This document shows, piece after piece, positions 1-9,736 of a stretch of DNA of 64,000 bases. Position numbers and translations under genes: made by a program. The notes below the pieces were generated by a model, which saw only the letters and a list, made by a program, of their open reading frames with translations, made no database searches and was not told the origin of the DNA. The stretch covers positions 61,845-125,844 of the forward strand of contig CAKMKJ010000025.1 in assembly GCA_927443345.1 (NCBI GenBank). Reading direction: 5' to 3'. Positions within the stretch are counted from its first letter, which is position 1, and each line of letters starts with the position of its first letter. The DNA comes from an uncultured Anaerolineaceae bacterium (lineage in GTDB: Bacteria; Chloroflexota; Anaerolineae; Anaerolineales; Anaerolineaceae).

Positions 1-878
1 GCAATGCCCTGACCGGCAATATCCGGAGCGGAGCCGTGGATCGGTTCGTAGAGACCTGCGCCTTCGTCGCCAAGTGATGCAGAAGGCAGCATGCCCATGG
101 AGCCAGCCAGTACGGAGGCTTCATCGGTGAGGATGTCGCCGAACATGTTCTCGGTGACCATCACATCCGTAGAAGCAGGCGAAGTGATCAGACGCATGGC
201 AGCAGTATCTACGAGCGTATGTTCCAGGGCAATACCTGGGAACTCCGCAGCTACTTCGATGGTGATCTTGCGCCATAAGCGTGAAGATTCCAATACGTTG
301 GCTTTATCCACAGAAGTAACTTTCTTGCGGCGTTTTTCGGCCAGTTTGAAGGCCATGCGTACCACGCGGCGAATCTCGTCGTCTGTATAAACAAGGGTAT
401 CCACAGCGCGTTCATGGCCATCGACGATTTCTCGTCCTTTAGGCTGACCAAAATACAAGCCGCCGGTCAGTTCGCGCACCACGATCATATCCACACCGAC
501 CAGTTTTTCCGGTTTTAGCGGTGAGGCTGCTACAAGAGCAGGATGCACTTTGACAGGGCGCAAATTGGCATAGACGCCAAGCCCTTTACGCAGCCCGAGC
601 AAGCCTTGTTCAGGGCGGACTTTTGAATCGGGGTTATCCCATTTGGGACCGCCGACTGCGCCTAACAGCACCGCATCAGACTTTTGGCAGGCCGCCAGAG
701 TTTCTTCTGTAAGGGCGGTGCCATATTGATCTATCGAACAGCCGCCAATCAGGTGTTCTTCAGTATGAAACACAACCCCTGAGCGGCGTGAGATTTCATC
801 CAGAACCCTGACAGCTTGCGCCACAACTTCAGGGCCGATGCCGTCACCGGGCAATAATGTGATCTTGAATTCTTTCAT
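1..878 (-). CDS. leuB: 3-isopropylmalate dehydrogenase (3' end outside window)
   Basis: Oxidative decarboxylation of 3-isopropylmalate, the third leucine-specific step, in the cytoplasm. The ORF track omits it because it runs off the left edge; I translated it from the sequence. It opens [18 protein letters not shown] with the Gly-rich motif near residues 9-18, followed by [28 protein letters not shown] and DKANVLESS, and near the break [13 protein letters not shown] and [12 protein letters not shown], all family hallmarks. About 292 residues are visible of a usual 350-370. The ATG at 878 follows AAGGAAC and lies 12 nt after the cimA stop, so it is the visible last gene of the ilv-leu operon. 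Related decarboxylating dehydrogenases also take malate-like substrates, but context favours LeuB. Confidence 0.95.
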   Translation of the reverse strand, partial: MKEFKITLLPGDGIGPEVVAQAVRVLDEISRRSGVVFHTEEHLIGGCSIDQYGTALTEETLAACQKSDAVLLGAVGGPKWDNPDSKVRPEQGLLGLRKGLGVYANLRPVKVHPALVAASPLKPEKLVGVDMIVVRELTGGLYFGQPKGREIVDGHERAVDTLVYTDDEIRRVVRMAFKLAEKRRKKVTSVDKANVLESSRLWRKITIEVAAEFPGIALEHTLVDTAAMRLITSPASTDVMVTENMFGDILTDEASVLAGSMGMLPSASLGDEGAGLYEPIHGSAPDIAGQGI

Positions 879-890
879 AATGTTCCTTGT

Positions 891-2465
891 CTATTTGCTT
901 TCTTCAATATTGCCGTTTGAGGTCATCAGGCCATATTCGAAGGAATCCGCAAGCGCCATCCAACTGGCTTCAATGATATTGGGGCTGGCGCCTACTGTGC
1001 TCCAGCGGTGGAAGCCGTTTTGGGTGTCAATCAAGACGCGGGTGATGGCTTCAGTGCCTAACGAACCGTCGAGAATTCGGACTTTGTAGTCCATCAAGTG
1101 AAATTCATTGATATAAGGATAAATACCAACCAGTGCCTTGCGCATGGCCATATCCAGTGCGTTGACAGGGCCGACACCCTCGCCTGCCGTGTGGTAGATT
1201 TCGTCACCCACTTTGATCTTGACAGTGGCTTCGGCAAAGGTTTTGCGTCCATGACGTCTTTCGACGTTGACGAAAAAGTCAACCAGTTCAAAAGGTGGTT
1301 TGTAATCAGGGCGTTGGCGTTTGAACAGCAGCATAGCCGAGGCTTCAGCAGCTTCAAATGAAAAGCCTTGAGATTCCAATTCCTTGATATTGTTGAGCGT
1401 GCTGGTGACATGCTCGTTGTTATCCACCTCGAGCCCGTATTCTTCCGCTTTGCTGAGGATGTTTGCCTTTCCTGACAGCTCAGAAACGACCACACTCATG
1501 TGGTTGCCCACTAGTTCGGGATCAATGTGCTGGTACGATTTGGCTGAACGTCGCATGGCAGAAACATGCACACCGCCCTTGTGAGCAAAAGCGGCCTGCC
1601 CAACATAAGCAAGATATTCATCCGGTGAAAGGTTGGCCATCTCCGCTACGAAATGAGAGAGGTCATAAAGTCCGGTCAGTTTGCCTTTTTCGAGGCATTG
1701 ATATCCCAGTTTTAACTCGAGGTTTGACATTACGGAACATAGATTTGCGTTACCACAGCGTTCTCCATACCCATTGATAGTGCCCTGAACATGGGTGCAG
1801 CCTTCTTGTACAGCTGCGAGGCTGTTGGCGACAGCACACTCGCTATCGTTGTGGGCATGAATTCCGAGAGGAATCTCGACTGCTTTACGGATGGTTTTGA
1901 CAATGGCACTTATTTCGTGAGGCAAAGTGCCGCCGTTGGTATCACACATGACGACCCGTTCTGCTCCGCCGCGGATGGCCGCATTGAGGGTTTCGAGGGC
2001 ATAAGCGGGATCATCTTTATAGCCGTCAAAGAAATGTTCGGCGTCGTAGATCACCCGTTTGCCTTTGGAGCGCAGGTATGCCACACTTTGTTCAATTATG
2101 CGCAGATTATCAGGCAGGGTGGTGCGCAGCACTTCGGTAACATGCAGCGTCCAGGTTTTGCCAAAGATGGTGCAGACTGGAGTGTTGGCATCTAACAGGG
2201 CTTTAATGTTGGCGTCATCTTCGGGTCCGCCATTTGCACGGCAGGTGGAACCAAAAGCTGCGATCAAGGCATGCTTCCAGGTCATTTCGGCGGCACGGCT
2301 GAAAAACTCAACATCCTTGGGGTTCGAACCGGGCCAACCGCCTTCAATGAAGGTCACGCCCAGATCATCCAAACGTTGTGCCACACGCAATTTATCGCTG
2401 CAAGAGAGTGATATATCCTTGCGCTGCGTACCGTCTCTCAAGGTGGTATCGTATATTTCTATCAT
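891..2465 (-). CDS. cimA: (R)-citramalate synthase
   Basis: Condenses pyruvate and acetyl-CoA to citramalate, the threonine-independent entry to 2-oxobutyrate and isoleucine. The HMGL-like barrel starts at DTTLRDGTQ (residues 6-14), with GGWPGSNPKD, CDTNGGTLPHE and the metal motif HAHNDSECAVANS; the C-terminal third is a LeuA-type dimerisation/regulatory domain. Length 524 fits the long CimA subfamily, and it is clearly different from the LeuA encoded upstream. It overlaps leuD by 4 nt (ATGA), so translation is probably coupled. Citramalate can be converted by LeuCD and LeuB, which explains its place between leuD and leuB. Distinction from homocitrate synthase rests on family resemblance and context. 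Confidence 0.9.
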   Translation of the reverse strand: MIEIYDTTLRDGTQRKDISLSCSDKLRVAQRLDDLGVTFIEGGWPGSNPKDVEFFSRAAEMTWKHALIAAFGSTCRANGGPEDDANIKALLDANTPVCTIFGKTWTLHVTEVLRTTLPDNLRIIEQSVAYLRSKGKRVIYDAEHFFDGYKDDPAYALETLNAAIRGGAERVVMCDTNGGTLPHEISAIVKTIRKAVEIPLGIHAHNDSECAVANSLAAVQEGCTHVQGTINGYGERCGNANLCSVMSNLELKLGYQCLEKGKLTGLYDLSHFVAEMANLSPDEYLAYVGQAAFAHKGGVHVSAMRRSAKSYQHIDPELVGNHMSVVVSELSGKANILSKAEEYGLEVDNNEHVTSTLNNIKELESQGFSFEAAEASAMLLFKRQRPDYKPPFELVDFFVNVERRHGRKTFAEATVKIKVGDEIYHTAGEGVGPVNALDMAMRKALVGIYPYINEFHLMDYKVRILDGSLGTEAITRVLIDTQNGFHRWSTVGASPNIIEASWMALADSFEYGLMTSNGNIEESK

Positions 2466-3064
2466 GTTGTCACCCCTTTATGGTGTGAAACTTCGTATTC
2501 CTTGACCTGGTCAGCAAATGAAATCAGGTATCCTAATTCGTCACTGCCTTGAACCAGGCAAGTCTTTGAAAAAGCATCAATTTCAAAATGGACGCTTTCG
2601 CCGTCAGGTGTATTGAGCGTTTGTGCTTCAAGATCAATGTTCCATTCAGAGCGCGGAACTTCATCCAGCAGGTCTTTAAGCCTCTGATGTGTGGCTGCAT
2701 CCACCTGAATGGGAAGTAAACCGTTTTTGAGTGAATTATTGCGAAAAATATCACCAAAAGATAAGGCCACTACAGCATTAAAACCAAAACCGGTTAAAGC
2801 CCAGGGGGCATGTTCGCGGGAGGATCCGCAGCCGAAGTTATTGCCTGTAAAAAGGATGTGCGCACCCTGCGCTGCAGATTGGTTAAGCAAAAACTCAGGC
2901 TTGGGCGAGCCATCCGCATTGTAACGCCAATCTGAAAACAGGTTGGCTGCCAGACCAGCTTTGTCGGTCACTTTAAGAAAGCGCGCGGGGATGATCTGAT
3001 CGGTATCAATGTCATCCATGGGAAGGGATATGGCACGGGAGGTAATTGTTTTTATGGGTTCCAT
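2462..3064 (-). CDS. leuD: 3-isopropylmalate dehydratase small subunit
   Basis: Swivel-domain subunit of the LeuCD isomerase. It shows DDIDTDQIIPARFL near residues 17-30 and NFGCGSSREHAPWAL near residues 75-90, the substrate-binding loop of small-subunit aconitase-like proteins. At 200 residues it is the long bacterial form rather than the roughly 165-residue archaeal form. It starts 12 nt after leuC, overlaps cimA by 4 nt, and is preceded by AAAGGGAATC. With LeuC it probably serves both isopropylmalate and citramalate, as no separate citramalate isomerase is present in the window. Confidence 0.95.
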   Translation of the reverse strand: MEPIKTITSRAISLPMDDIDTDQIIPARFLKVTDKAGLAANLFSDWRYNADGSPKPEFLLNQSAAQGAHILFTGNNFGCGSSREHAPWALTGFGFNAVVALSFGDIFRNNSLKNGLLPIQVDAATHQRLKDLLDEVPRSEWNIDLEAQTLNTPDGESVHFEIDAFSKTCLVQGSDELGYLISFADQVKEYEVSHHKGVTT

Positions 3065-3076
3065 GATGATTCCCTT

Positions 3077-4510
3077 TCAGCTTTCTAACATCGTGCGAAC
3101 ATCGGTGACACAACCGGTAACGGCAGCAGCGGCGGCAGTCAATGGACTAGCCAACAAAGTACGTCCACCTTTGCCCTGACGGCCTTCGAAATTGCGGTTG
3201 CTGGTGCTGACCGCGTATTCACCGGGAGCGATCTGGTCGCCATTCATGGCAATGCACATACTACAGCCGGCTTCACGCCATTCGGCGCCAGCATTTTTGA
3301 AAATTATATCGAGACCTTCGGCTTCAGCCTGGCGTTTAACCTGCTGTGAGCCAGGTACGACCAAAGCACGTACACCGTCAGCAACTTTTCGTCCGCGCAT
3401 GATGCTGGCGGCTTCCTGTAAGTCAGAGAGGCGTCCGTTGGTGCAGCTTCCAATGAAAACCACGTTGATGGGATGTCCCAACAAGGAGCTGCCTGCATCC
3501 AAACCCATGTAAGCCAGGGATTTCTCGAGACCGGCTTTCTGGCTTTCATCAGTGAAGGCAGCCGCGGTGGGGATTTTGCCGCTCACGGGAATGCCCATGC
3601 CGGGATTGGTGCCGAAAGTAATCATCGGTTCCAAACTGGATGCATCCAGTGTAACGCTGTGATCATAAGCAGCGCCGTCATCAGTGGGAAGCGTCTTCCA
3701 GTAAGCGAGGGCTTTATCCCATTCAGCGCCTTTGGGGGCATATTCGCGGCCTTTGATATAGTCATAAGTCACTTCATCCGGCGCGATCATACCGGCGCGC
3801 GCACCTGCTTCGATGGACATGTTGCAAATGGTCATGCGCTCTTCCATGCTCAGTGCACGGATGGCAGAGCCACAATACTCGAGCACGTAACCGATTCCGC
3901 CGCTCACGCCAATTTTAGCGATCAGGGCGAGGATGATATCCTTGGCGGTTACCCCTTTTGCAAGTTTGCCTTCGATGCGCACTTCCATGGTTTTAGGTTG
4001 GTGCTGCAGCAGACATTGAGTGGCTAAAACGTGCTCCACTTCGCTGGTGCCTATACCGAAAGCCAGAGCGCCGAAAGCACCGTGGGTAGAGGTGTGACTG
4101 TCACCGCAGACGATGGTCATGCCCGGTTGGGTTAAACCCATTTCAGGGGCAATGACATGCACGATGCCGTTGTTTGTGCTGGAGGGGCCATAGGCACGGA
4201 TACCGAAAGTTTTGGCATTTTCTTCGAGCTGTGCGATTTGTTTGCGGCACAATTCGTCCGCCCATGCAAGACGCCCTTCCACGGTGCCGTCTTTGGAGGG
4301 CAGGGTGGGTACGCCGTGGTCTACAGTAGCTATGGTGCGGTCTGGCCTGCGGACGACCAATCCACGTGCACGAAGGCTGGTGAAAGCCTGGGGAGAAGTC
4401 ACTTCATGAACCAGGTGCAGGTCAATAAACAAGATACCTGGCGCGTCGGGCTGTTGAGTGACTAAATGTTCGTTCCAGACTTTCTGAAACAGGGTTAATG
4501 GGCTTCCCAT
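3077..4510 (-). CDS. leuC: 3-isopropylmalate dehydratase large subunit
   Basis: Aconitase-superfamily large subunit carrying the [4Fe-4S] cluster that isomerises 2- to 3-isopropylmalate. Visible motifs include [42 protein letters not shown], the cluster cysteine in GSCTNGR, and the CxxC pair in GCSMC. Length 477 is normal for the bacterial form. The ATG at 4510 follows GGAAGTG; it lies inside the last codons of the small upstream ORF (16 nt overlap), so the two may be translationally coupled. LeuD follows 12 nt downstream. Confidence 0.95.
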   Translation of the reverse strand: MGSPLTLFQKVWNEHLVTQQPDAPGILFIDLHLVHEVTSPQAFTSLRARGLVVRRPDRTIATVDHGVPTLPSKDGTVEGRLAWADELCRKQIAQLEENAKTFGIRAYGPSSTNNGIVHVIAPEMGLTQPGMTIVCGDSHTSTHGAFGALAFGIGTSEVEHVLATQCLLQHQPKTMEVRIEGKLAKGVTAKDIILALIAKIGVSGGIGYVLEYCGSAIRALSMEERMTICNMSIEAGARAGMIAPDEVTYDYIKGREYAPKGAEWDKALAYWKTLPTDDGAAYDHSVTLDASSLEPMITFGTNPGMGIPVSGKIPTAAAFTDESQKAGLEKSLAYMGLDAGSSLLGHPINVVFIGSCTNGRLSDLQEAASIMRGRKVADGVRALVVPGSQQVKRQAEAEGLDIIFKNAGAEWREAGCSMCIAMNGDQIAPGEYAVSTSNRNFEGRQGKGGRTLLASPLTAAAAAVTGCVTDVRTMLES

Positions 4511-4683
4511 TTTTCACTTCCGGTTTCTTCAGTGAGGTTAGAGGTGCTGCTGAGGTCTGAACCGGCTTCTTCGGAAGTGAACATGTTAGACATATCCCAG
4601 GCTTCGGGAATTGTACGCGGTTGGGGAAAGGTTTCCATGGGTTTCTCGGTCTGAGGGATTTGTGAATACTGTGCAGGTTTCAT
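4495..4683 (-). CDS. 62-aa protein of unknown function inside the leu operon
   Basis: I do not recognise this protein. It lies between leuA and leuC, starts 24 nt after the leuA stop, and its ATG is preceded by GGAG at 9-nt spacing. Its stop lies 16 nt inside leuC. The N-terminal half is Pro-rich with a [11 protein letters not shown] segment; the C-terminal half is acidic and Ser/Thr-rich ([25 protein letters not shown] region), probably disordered. There is no signal peptide, TM segment or Cys. Its position, ribosome binding site and overlap favour a real gene. It could be a regulator or assembly partner of LeuA or LeuC, or only a coupling ORF that delivers ribosomes to leuC. Confidence 0.6.
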   Translation of the reverse strand: MKPAQYSQIPQTEKPMETFPQPRTIPEAWDMSNMFTSEEAGSDLSSTSNLTEETGSEKWEAH

Positions 4684-4707
4684 AATATATCTCCATACTT
4701 CAAAAAA

Positions 4708-6330
4708 TTATCGGATGGTCTGGAAGGCAGATGTTTCCACTGCACCGTATTGACCACTGGCAACTAACATTTTATTTAATGCGGATAGATACGCTTTTGC
4801 GCTGGCGACAACGATGTCTGTATCCGCTCCGTAACCGCCAAAGGTTCGCGGCTGGCCGGTTTCGTTTTGTGCATCATGCACGACGGGTAAATCGCAGCTT
4901 TCGATGCGCACGGTGACTTCACCGAGTGCGTCAATACCTTCCGTGATGGCGTGTATAACGAACTCCACCAGCGTGCTGCTGGTGTGGACAATGGCGTCAA
5001 TGGCTTTGAAAGCCGCATCCACAGGACCGGTGCCGATGGAGGCATGCACCTGAGTTTGTCCGTCAGGTCCAACCAGGCGTACGGTGGCAGTGGGCAGCCC
5101 CATGGTGCCGCAAGAGACCATTAGTCCATCCAGACCGAAGATGACCTTATGCTGATAACTCTCGTCAGAGACAAGCGCTTCAATATCTGCATCAGTAATG
5201 GTTTTCTTTTTATCGGCCAGGGTCTTGAAGCGGTCAAAGACTTTATTGAGTGCTGCTTCGTCCAGAGAATAGCCAAGGGTAGCCAATCGTTCTTTGAGAG
5301 CATGGCGGCCGGAGTGTTTGCCCAGCACAAGCCGGGTTTGCAGCACACCGACGGTTTCGGGCAGCATGATTTCGTAGGTCAGGTGGTTTTTAAGCATGCC
5401 ATCCTGATGAATGCCGGCTTCGTGAGCAAATGCATTGGCGCCAACGATGGCCTTGTTAGGCTGCACCGACATGCCGGTGTAATTGCTGACCAGTTTGCTG
5501 GCTCGTGCCAATTGAGTGGTGTCGATGTTTGTATCCAGCCCCAAGATTTGGTGGCGGGTGTGCAGGGTCATGACCACTTCTTCAAGGGCAGTATTGCCGG
5601 CACGTTCGCCGATGCCGTTTATGGTCACTTCTGCCTGCCGTGCACCGTTGCGTATGCCAGCCAGAGTGTTGGCGGTAGCCAAACCTAAATCGTTATGGCA
5701 ATGGACGGAGATGACGCAATTCTCGATGCCAGGCGTATTCTTTTTAATGCCGGCAATCAGAGTTCCAAATTCGTCAGGCATGGTGTAACCGACTGTATCG
5801 GGGATGTTAAGTGTGGTGGCGCCAGCCTTGATGGCAATCTCAAGCACGCGATAGAGGAATTCCGGATCGCTGCGGCCAGCGTCTTCAGGGCTGAATTCGA
5901 TATCGTCGCACAGGCTGTGTGCGTAAGTCACCATTTCGGCGACTTTTGCTTCAACCTGGGAACGTTCCATCTTCAGTTTATATTTCATGTGAATATCTGA
6001 AGTGGCAATAAAGGTGTGGATGCGAGGGTGGGCGGCTTCACGCACCGCCTCCCAACATTTGTCGATGTCGTTTTGGGTGGTGCGAGCCAGCCCGCAAATG
6101 ACAGGAACCTTTGTGACATCGCCTGAAGGTCTTCCGACCTCCAGTGCGATGCGTTTAACAGCTTCCAGATCATCCGGCGAGGCAGCAGGAAAACCCGCCT
6201 CAATGACATCCACGCCCATGCGAGCCAGTGTACGCGCGACTTCCAACTTTTCAGAGGCCGTCATCGTGGCACCGGGAGATTGTTCTCCGTCTCGCAAAGT
6301 GGTGTCAAAAATCTTTACCAGATTATTCAT
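4708..6330 (-). CDS. leuA: 2-isopropylmalate synthase
   Basis: First committed leucine step: acetyl-CoA plus 2-oxoisovalerate gives 2-isopropylmalate. I use the internal ATG at 6330 ([20 protein letters not shown]); the track start at 6402 adds 24 residues unlike the family and buries far more of ilvC. AAGGTC precedes the chosen start. Motifs: [37 protein letters not shown], the metal motif [12 protein letters not shown] and [14 protein letters not shown]. The C-terminal region after about residue 370 is the LeuA allosteric domain, so leucine feedback is likely. Length is 540 residues. It overlaps the ilvC stop by 8 nt. Confidence 0.95.
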   Translation of the reverse strand: MNNLVKIFDTTLRDGEQSPGATMTASEKLEVARTLARMGVDVIEAGFPAASPDDLEAVKRIALEVGRPSGDVTKVPVICGLARTTQNDIDKCWEAVREAAHPRIHTFIATSDIHMKYKLKMERSQVEAKVAEMVTYAHSLCDDIEFSPEDAGRSDPEFLYRVLEIAIKAGATTLNIPDTVGYTMPDEFGTLIAGIKKNTPGIENCVISVHCHNDLGLATANTLAGIRNGARQAEVTINGIGERAGNTALEEVVMTLHTRHQILGLDTNIDTTQLARASKLVSNYTGMSVQPNKAIVGANAFAHEAGIHQDGMLKNHLTYEIMLPETVGVLQTRLVLGKHSGRHALKERLATLGYSLDEAALNKVFDRFKTLADKKKTITDADIEALVSDESYQHKVIFGLDGLMVSCGTMGLPTATVRLVGPDGQTQVHASIGTGPVDAAFKAIDAIVHTSSTLVEFVIHAITEGIDALGEVTVRIESCDLPVVHDAQNETGQPRTFGGYGADTDIVVASAKAYLSALNKMLVASGQYGAVETSAFQTIR

Positions 6331-7387
6331 GTTTGACCTTACCCCAGTTTTCGGGGCGCAACGAGCGAACGGTTGCGCCAGTTTGCCACATTTCTGAATC
6401 ATGAATCTCTTTTAGTTCTGCAGATAATTTAACCTGGTAGTCAGGTTTACTATTAGCTTCAATGGTGATGCGGGTTTCTTCACCGGTTTTGACGCTGTTA
6501 TACAGTTTTTCGAAGACTGGCAAGGTGGCTTTTTTGAACTCAGGACGCCAATCTAAAGCGCCGCGTTGGGCAGTAGTCGAGCAGTTGGCGTACATCCAAT
6601 CCATACCGTTTTCGGCTACCAGACGAATGAGACTTTGGGTGAGTTCTTCGACGGTCTCGTTGAAGGCTTCACTGGGTGAATGTCCGTATTTGCGCAGAGT
6701 GTCGTACTGGGCTTCCATTACGCCCGCAAGTGCGCCCATCAAGACTCCGCGTTCACCAGTCAAATCACTGTAAACTTCTTGTTCAAAAGTGGTTGGGAAT
6801 AAGTAACCGGAACCTACTGCAATGCCGACAGCCATTGTACGTTCCATGGCACGACCGGTGAAATCTTGAAATACAGCCATGCTGCTGTTGATGCCTGAGC
6901 CATCCAGGAAGTTGCGGCGGACACTGGTGCCAGATCCCTTGGGGGCAACCAGGATGACATCCACGTTTTCGGGAGCGATTACACCGGTTTGATCAGCATA
7001 AACGATACTGAAACCGTGTGAGAAATAGATGGCATCACCTTCATTGATGAAGGGTTTGACGATTGGCCAGATCATTTTCTGGGCAGCATCCGAGACCAAA
7101 AATTGGATGATGGTACCGCGTTTCGTAGCTTCTTCGAGTGAAAAGAGGGTTTTTCCGGGAACCCAACCATCTTTGATTGCTTTATCCCATTCGGGCAGGT
7201 TTTCTTTTTGTCCAATGATGACGTTGATACCGTTGTCGCGCATATTGAGTGACTGGGCTGGGCCTTGTACGCCATAACCTAAAACAGCCACGACTTCATT
7301 TTTCAAGACTTCTTGCGCACGTGAAAGGGGGAACTCTTCACGGGTAACCACATCTTCAATAACACCACCAAAATTGATTTTTGCCAT
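6323..7387 (-). CDS. ilvC: Ketol-acid reductoisomerase
   Basis: NAD(P)H-dependent, Mg-dependent isomerisation and reduction of acetolactate or acetohydroxybutyrate. The Rossmann signature [21 protein letters not shown] lies near residues 33-53; the all-helical C-terminal domain carries [41 protein letters not shown] with the metal-binding acidic residues. At 354 residues it is longer than typical class I (about 330) and shorter than the enterobacterial class II (about 490). Its N terminus ([21 protein letters not shown]) recalls the Bacteroidetes-type enzymes. A strong AAGGAGA precedes the ATG. It lies 38 nt downstream of ilvN. Confidence 0.95.
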   Translation of the reverse strand: MAKINFGGVIEDVVTREEFPLSRAQEVLKNEVVAVLGYGVQGPAQSLNMRDNGINVIIGQKENLPEWDKAIKDGWVPGKTLFSLEEATKRGTIIQFLVSDAAQKMIWPIVKPFINEGDAIYFSHGFSIVYADQTGVIAPENVDVILVAPKGSGTSVRRNFLDGSGINSSMAVFQDFTGRAMERTMAVGIAVGSGYLFPTTFEQEVYSDLTGERGVLMGALAGVMEAQYDTLRKYGHSPSEAFNETVEELTQSLIRLVAENGMDWMYANCSTTAQRGALDWRPEFKKATLPVFEKLYNSVKTGEETRITIEANSKPDYQVKLSAELKEIHDSEMWQTGATVRSLRPENWGKVKHE

Positions 7388-7425
7388 TTTTATTTCTCCT
7401 TGTTTATGTAATGTAGGATAATTTC

Positions 7426-7968
7426 TTAAGCCATCTTGAATTCGATGGGAAGTTCATAATTTTGACTCTCACCCATATTATTTATCAGGGTCGAGGTGCC
7501 GCGTTCCATGGCGATAATGCCGGTACGCACCATTTCGATGATGCCATATGGGCGAAGCACATCCACAAAACCGTCAATTTTTTCTTCATCACCGGTGATT
7601 TCAATAATCAACGAATTGTTGGTCACATCCACCACACGGGCACGGAAGACTTCAGCCAATTGCATGATGGCAGCGCGGTTTTCAGGTGTGGCCGTGATTT
7701 TGACCATAGCCAGATCACGGTTAACATGAGGCTGATAGGTGAGGTCTTCGACCTGTAAAACGTTGATCAGTTTGTACATATAAGGCATGATACGTACGAC
7801 GTCTGTTTTGTCGCTATCCACCACAATTGTGATGCGTGAAATGCCTTCCTGGTGGGTACGCCCGACTGTCAGGGATTCAATGTTGAAAGTTCGACGTCTG
7901 AAAACAGAGACCACTCTGTTCAGAACACCCGTTTTATCTTCTACTAAAGCTACAAATGTATGTCGCAT
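7426..7968 (-). CDS. ilvN: Acetolactate synthase small (regulatory) subunit
   Basis: ACT-domain regulatory subunit that activates IlvB and confers valine feedback. The N-terminal ACT domain is clear in FVALVEDKTGVLNRVVSVFRRRTFNIESLTVGRT (residues 5-38), with the C-terminal small-subunit domain in DLAMVKITATPENRAAIMQLAEVFRARVVDV and GDEEKIDGFVDVLRPYGI. Its 180 residues match the long IlvN/IlvH form. GGAGGAATC sits directly before the ATG. It lies 31 nt downstream of ilvB, the usual order. Confidence 0.96.
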   Translation of the reverse strand: MRHTFVALVEDKTGVLNRVVSVFRRRTFNIESLTVGRTHQEGISRITIVVDSDKTDVVRIMPYMYKLINVLQVEDLTYQPHVNRDLAMVKITATPENRAAIMQLAEVFRARVVDVTNNSLIIEITGDEEKIDGFVDVLRPYGIIEMVRTGIIAMERGTSTLINNMGESQNYELPIEFKMA

Positions 7969-7999
7969 GATTCCTCCAAATCTTGATAATCAATAAAAA

Positions 8000-9706
8000 T
8001 TAGGATTCCTGAATCACGGACTCAGGCAATGGGCGTCGAATCATGGCATCAATGGCTGCGCCAGTGGGTACCATGGGGTAAACACTATCTTCTTTTTCAA
8101 CCTTGAAATCAATCAGAACTGTTCCAGGGTTCTTACGAGCGGCTTCAATGGCATCAATCACCTGGTCGCGGCTGTCGACATGCAAGCCAGTCAAATCATG
8201 AGCATCGGCGATCTTGACGAAATCGGGGCCTTTCATAGGGGTGGCGGAATAACGTTTGTCATAGAAGAACTCTTGCCACTGCCGCACCATGCCAAGGTAG
8301 CCATTATTCAAAATAGCGATGTTTACTTTGATGCCTTCTTGAGCAATGGTGGAGAGTTCAGCCTGTGTCATTTGGATACCGCCGTCGCCAGCGATGACCC
8401 AAACTTCCTTGTCGGGCATGGCAAATTTAGCACCAATGCCGCCAGGCAGCCCAAAACCCATGGTGCCCAAGCCACCTGAGGTGATGGAGGTGTTGGGTTG
8501 ATCATGGCGATAGTATTGAGCGGTCCACATTTGATTTTGACCAACATCAGAGACGATGATGGCTTCACCCTTGGTGACCTGCCACAAGGCGTTAATAACA
8601 TGTGCGGCGTATAAATGCCCATTATCGGGTAAATTCTTGATATCTCTGACGGCGCTATGGCCCTTCATCGTGTTGATTTCCTCCAACCATTCAGTGTGAT
8701 CAACGGTCTTGATGGAGGGCAATAATTTTTGCAGGGTTTCTTTCAAATCGCCGACCAGTGCGATATCGACCTGAACGTTTTTGTTGATTTCAGAGGGATC
8801 AATCTCAATATGAATCTTCTTTGCTTTTGGAGCATAGTGACTGATCTTGCCAGTTACTCGGTCGTCAAAGCGCATGCCAAAAGCCAATAATAGATCCGCT
8901 TCTTGAATGGCTTTGTTGACCCAGGCTTCACCGTGCATTCCCATCATGCCTAAAGAGAGTGAGTGAGAGCCGGGGAAGGCGCCTAAACCTAATAACGTAT
9001 CGGCAACAGGGGTTTGGGTGCGTTCAGCAAATTCCAATACTTCTTCCATAGCGCCGCTAATGAGAATGCCATGACCGGCCAGGATCAGCGGTTTTTTGGC
9101 ATTGTGAATCATCTCGACCGCACGTTCGAATTCCGTGTTGGCAGGGCGGAAATCTGGTCGATAACCCGGCAGATGTGCTGGTTTATCGTCATATTCCCAA
9201 TCAATGGTGGCTTGTTGGGCATCTTTGGTGATGTCAATCAAGACTGGACCAGGTCTGCCCGATTTTGCCAGGAAGAATGCTTCACGGATAGTAGGGGCGA
9301 TGTCTTTGGCATCAGTGATCAGGTAATTGTGCTTGGTGATGGGGAGGGTGATGCCGGTGACATCCGTCTCTTGAAAAGCATCGTATCCGATCAAAGGGCT
9401 GGATACTTGACCGGTGATGAAGACCACAGGGGAAGAATCCATCAAAGCGGTGGCGATGCCTGTGATCAGGTTGGTTGCGCCTGGGCCGGATGTAGCCAAA
9501 GCAACGCCAACACGGCCAGATGCCCGTGCGTATCCATCAGCCATATGCGAAGCGCCCTGTTCATGGCGCACGAGGACATGATGAATCTTGCTGGTAACCA
9601 GCGCATCATAGATGGGCAGCGTTGCCCCACCGGGATATCCAAAGATTACATCAACACCTTCACGTTCCAAACATTCCCAAAAAATTTGTGCACCTGTCTT
9701 GTTCAT
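8000..9706 (-). CDS. ilvB: Acetolactate synthase large (catalytic) subunit
   Basis: ThDP- and FAD-dependent enzyme condensing pyruvate with pyruvate or 2-oxobutyrate. The N-terminal PYR domain contains FGYPGGATLPIYDAL and the catalytic-Glu region VRHEQGASHMADGYARASGRVGVA; the FAD domain follows; the C-terminal ThDP/Mg motif is GDGGIQMTQAELSTIAQEG...NNGYLGMVRQWQ. Length 568 is typical of biosynthetic AHAS. The start is preceded by GGAGGAACG. It lies 30 nt after ilvD and is followed by ilvN. A catabolic acetolactate synthase is unlikely because of the adjacent small subunit. Confidence 0.96.
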   Translation of the reverse strand: MNKTGAQIFWECLEREGVDVIFGYPGGATLPIYDALVTSKIHHVLVRHEQGASHMADGYARASGRVGVALATSGPGATNLITGIATALMDSSPVVFITGQVSSPLIGYDAFQETDVTGITLPITKHNYLITDAKDIAPTIREAFFLAKSGRPGPVLIDITKDAQQATIDWEYDDKPAHLPGYRPDFRPANTEFERAVEMIHNAKKPLILAGHGILISGAMEEVLEFAERTQTPVADTLLGLGAFPGSHSLSLGMMGMHGEAWVNKAIQEADLLLAFGMRFDDRVTGKISHYAPKAKKIHIEIDPSEINKNVQVDIALVGDLKETLQKLLPSIKTVDHTEWLEEINTMKGHSAVRDIKNLPDNGHLYAAHVINALWQVTKGEAIIVSDVGQNQMWTAQYYRHDQPNTSITSGGLGTMGFGLPGGIGAKFAMPDKEVWVIAGDGGIQMTQAELSTIAQEGIKVNIAILNNGYLGMVRQWQEFFYDKRYSATPMKGPDFVKIADAHDLTGLHVDSRDQVIDAIEAARKNPGTVLIDFKVEKEDSVYPMVPTGAAIDAMIRRPLPESVIQES

Positions 9707-9736
9707 CGTTCCTCCAAATAATTCCTAATAAATGGC

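Noticed and set aside
9014-9721. 235-aa plus-strand ORF opposite ilvB
   Set aside because: Antisense shadow of a strongly conserved gene; no ribosome binding site or family features. The same holds for 3473-4027, 5149-5688, 40282-40842, 50055-50666 and 59017-59616.
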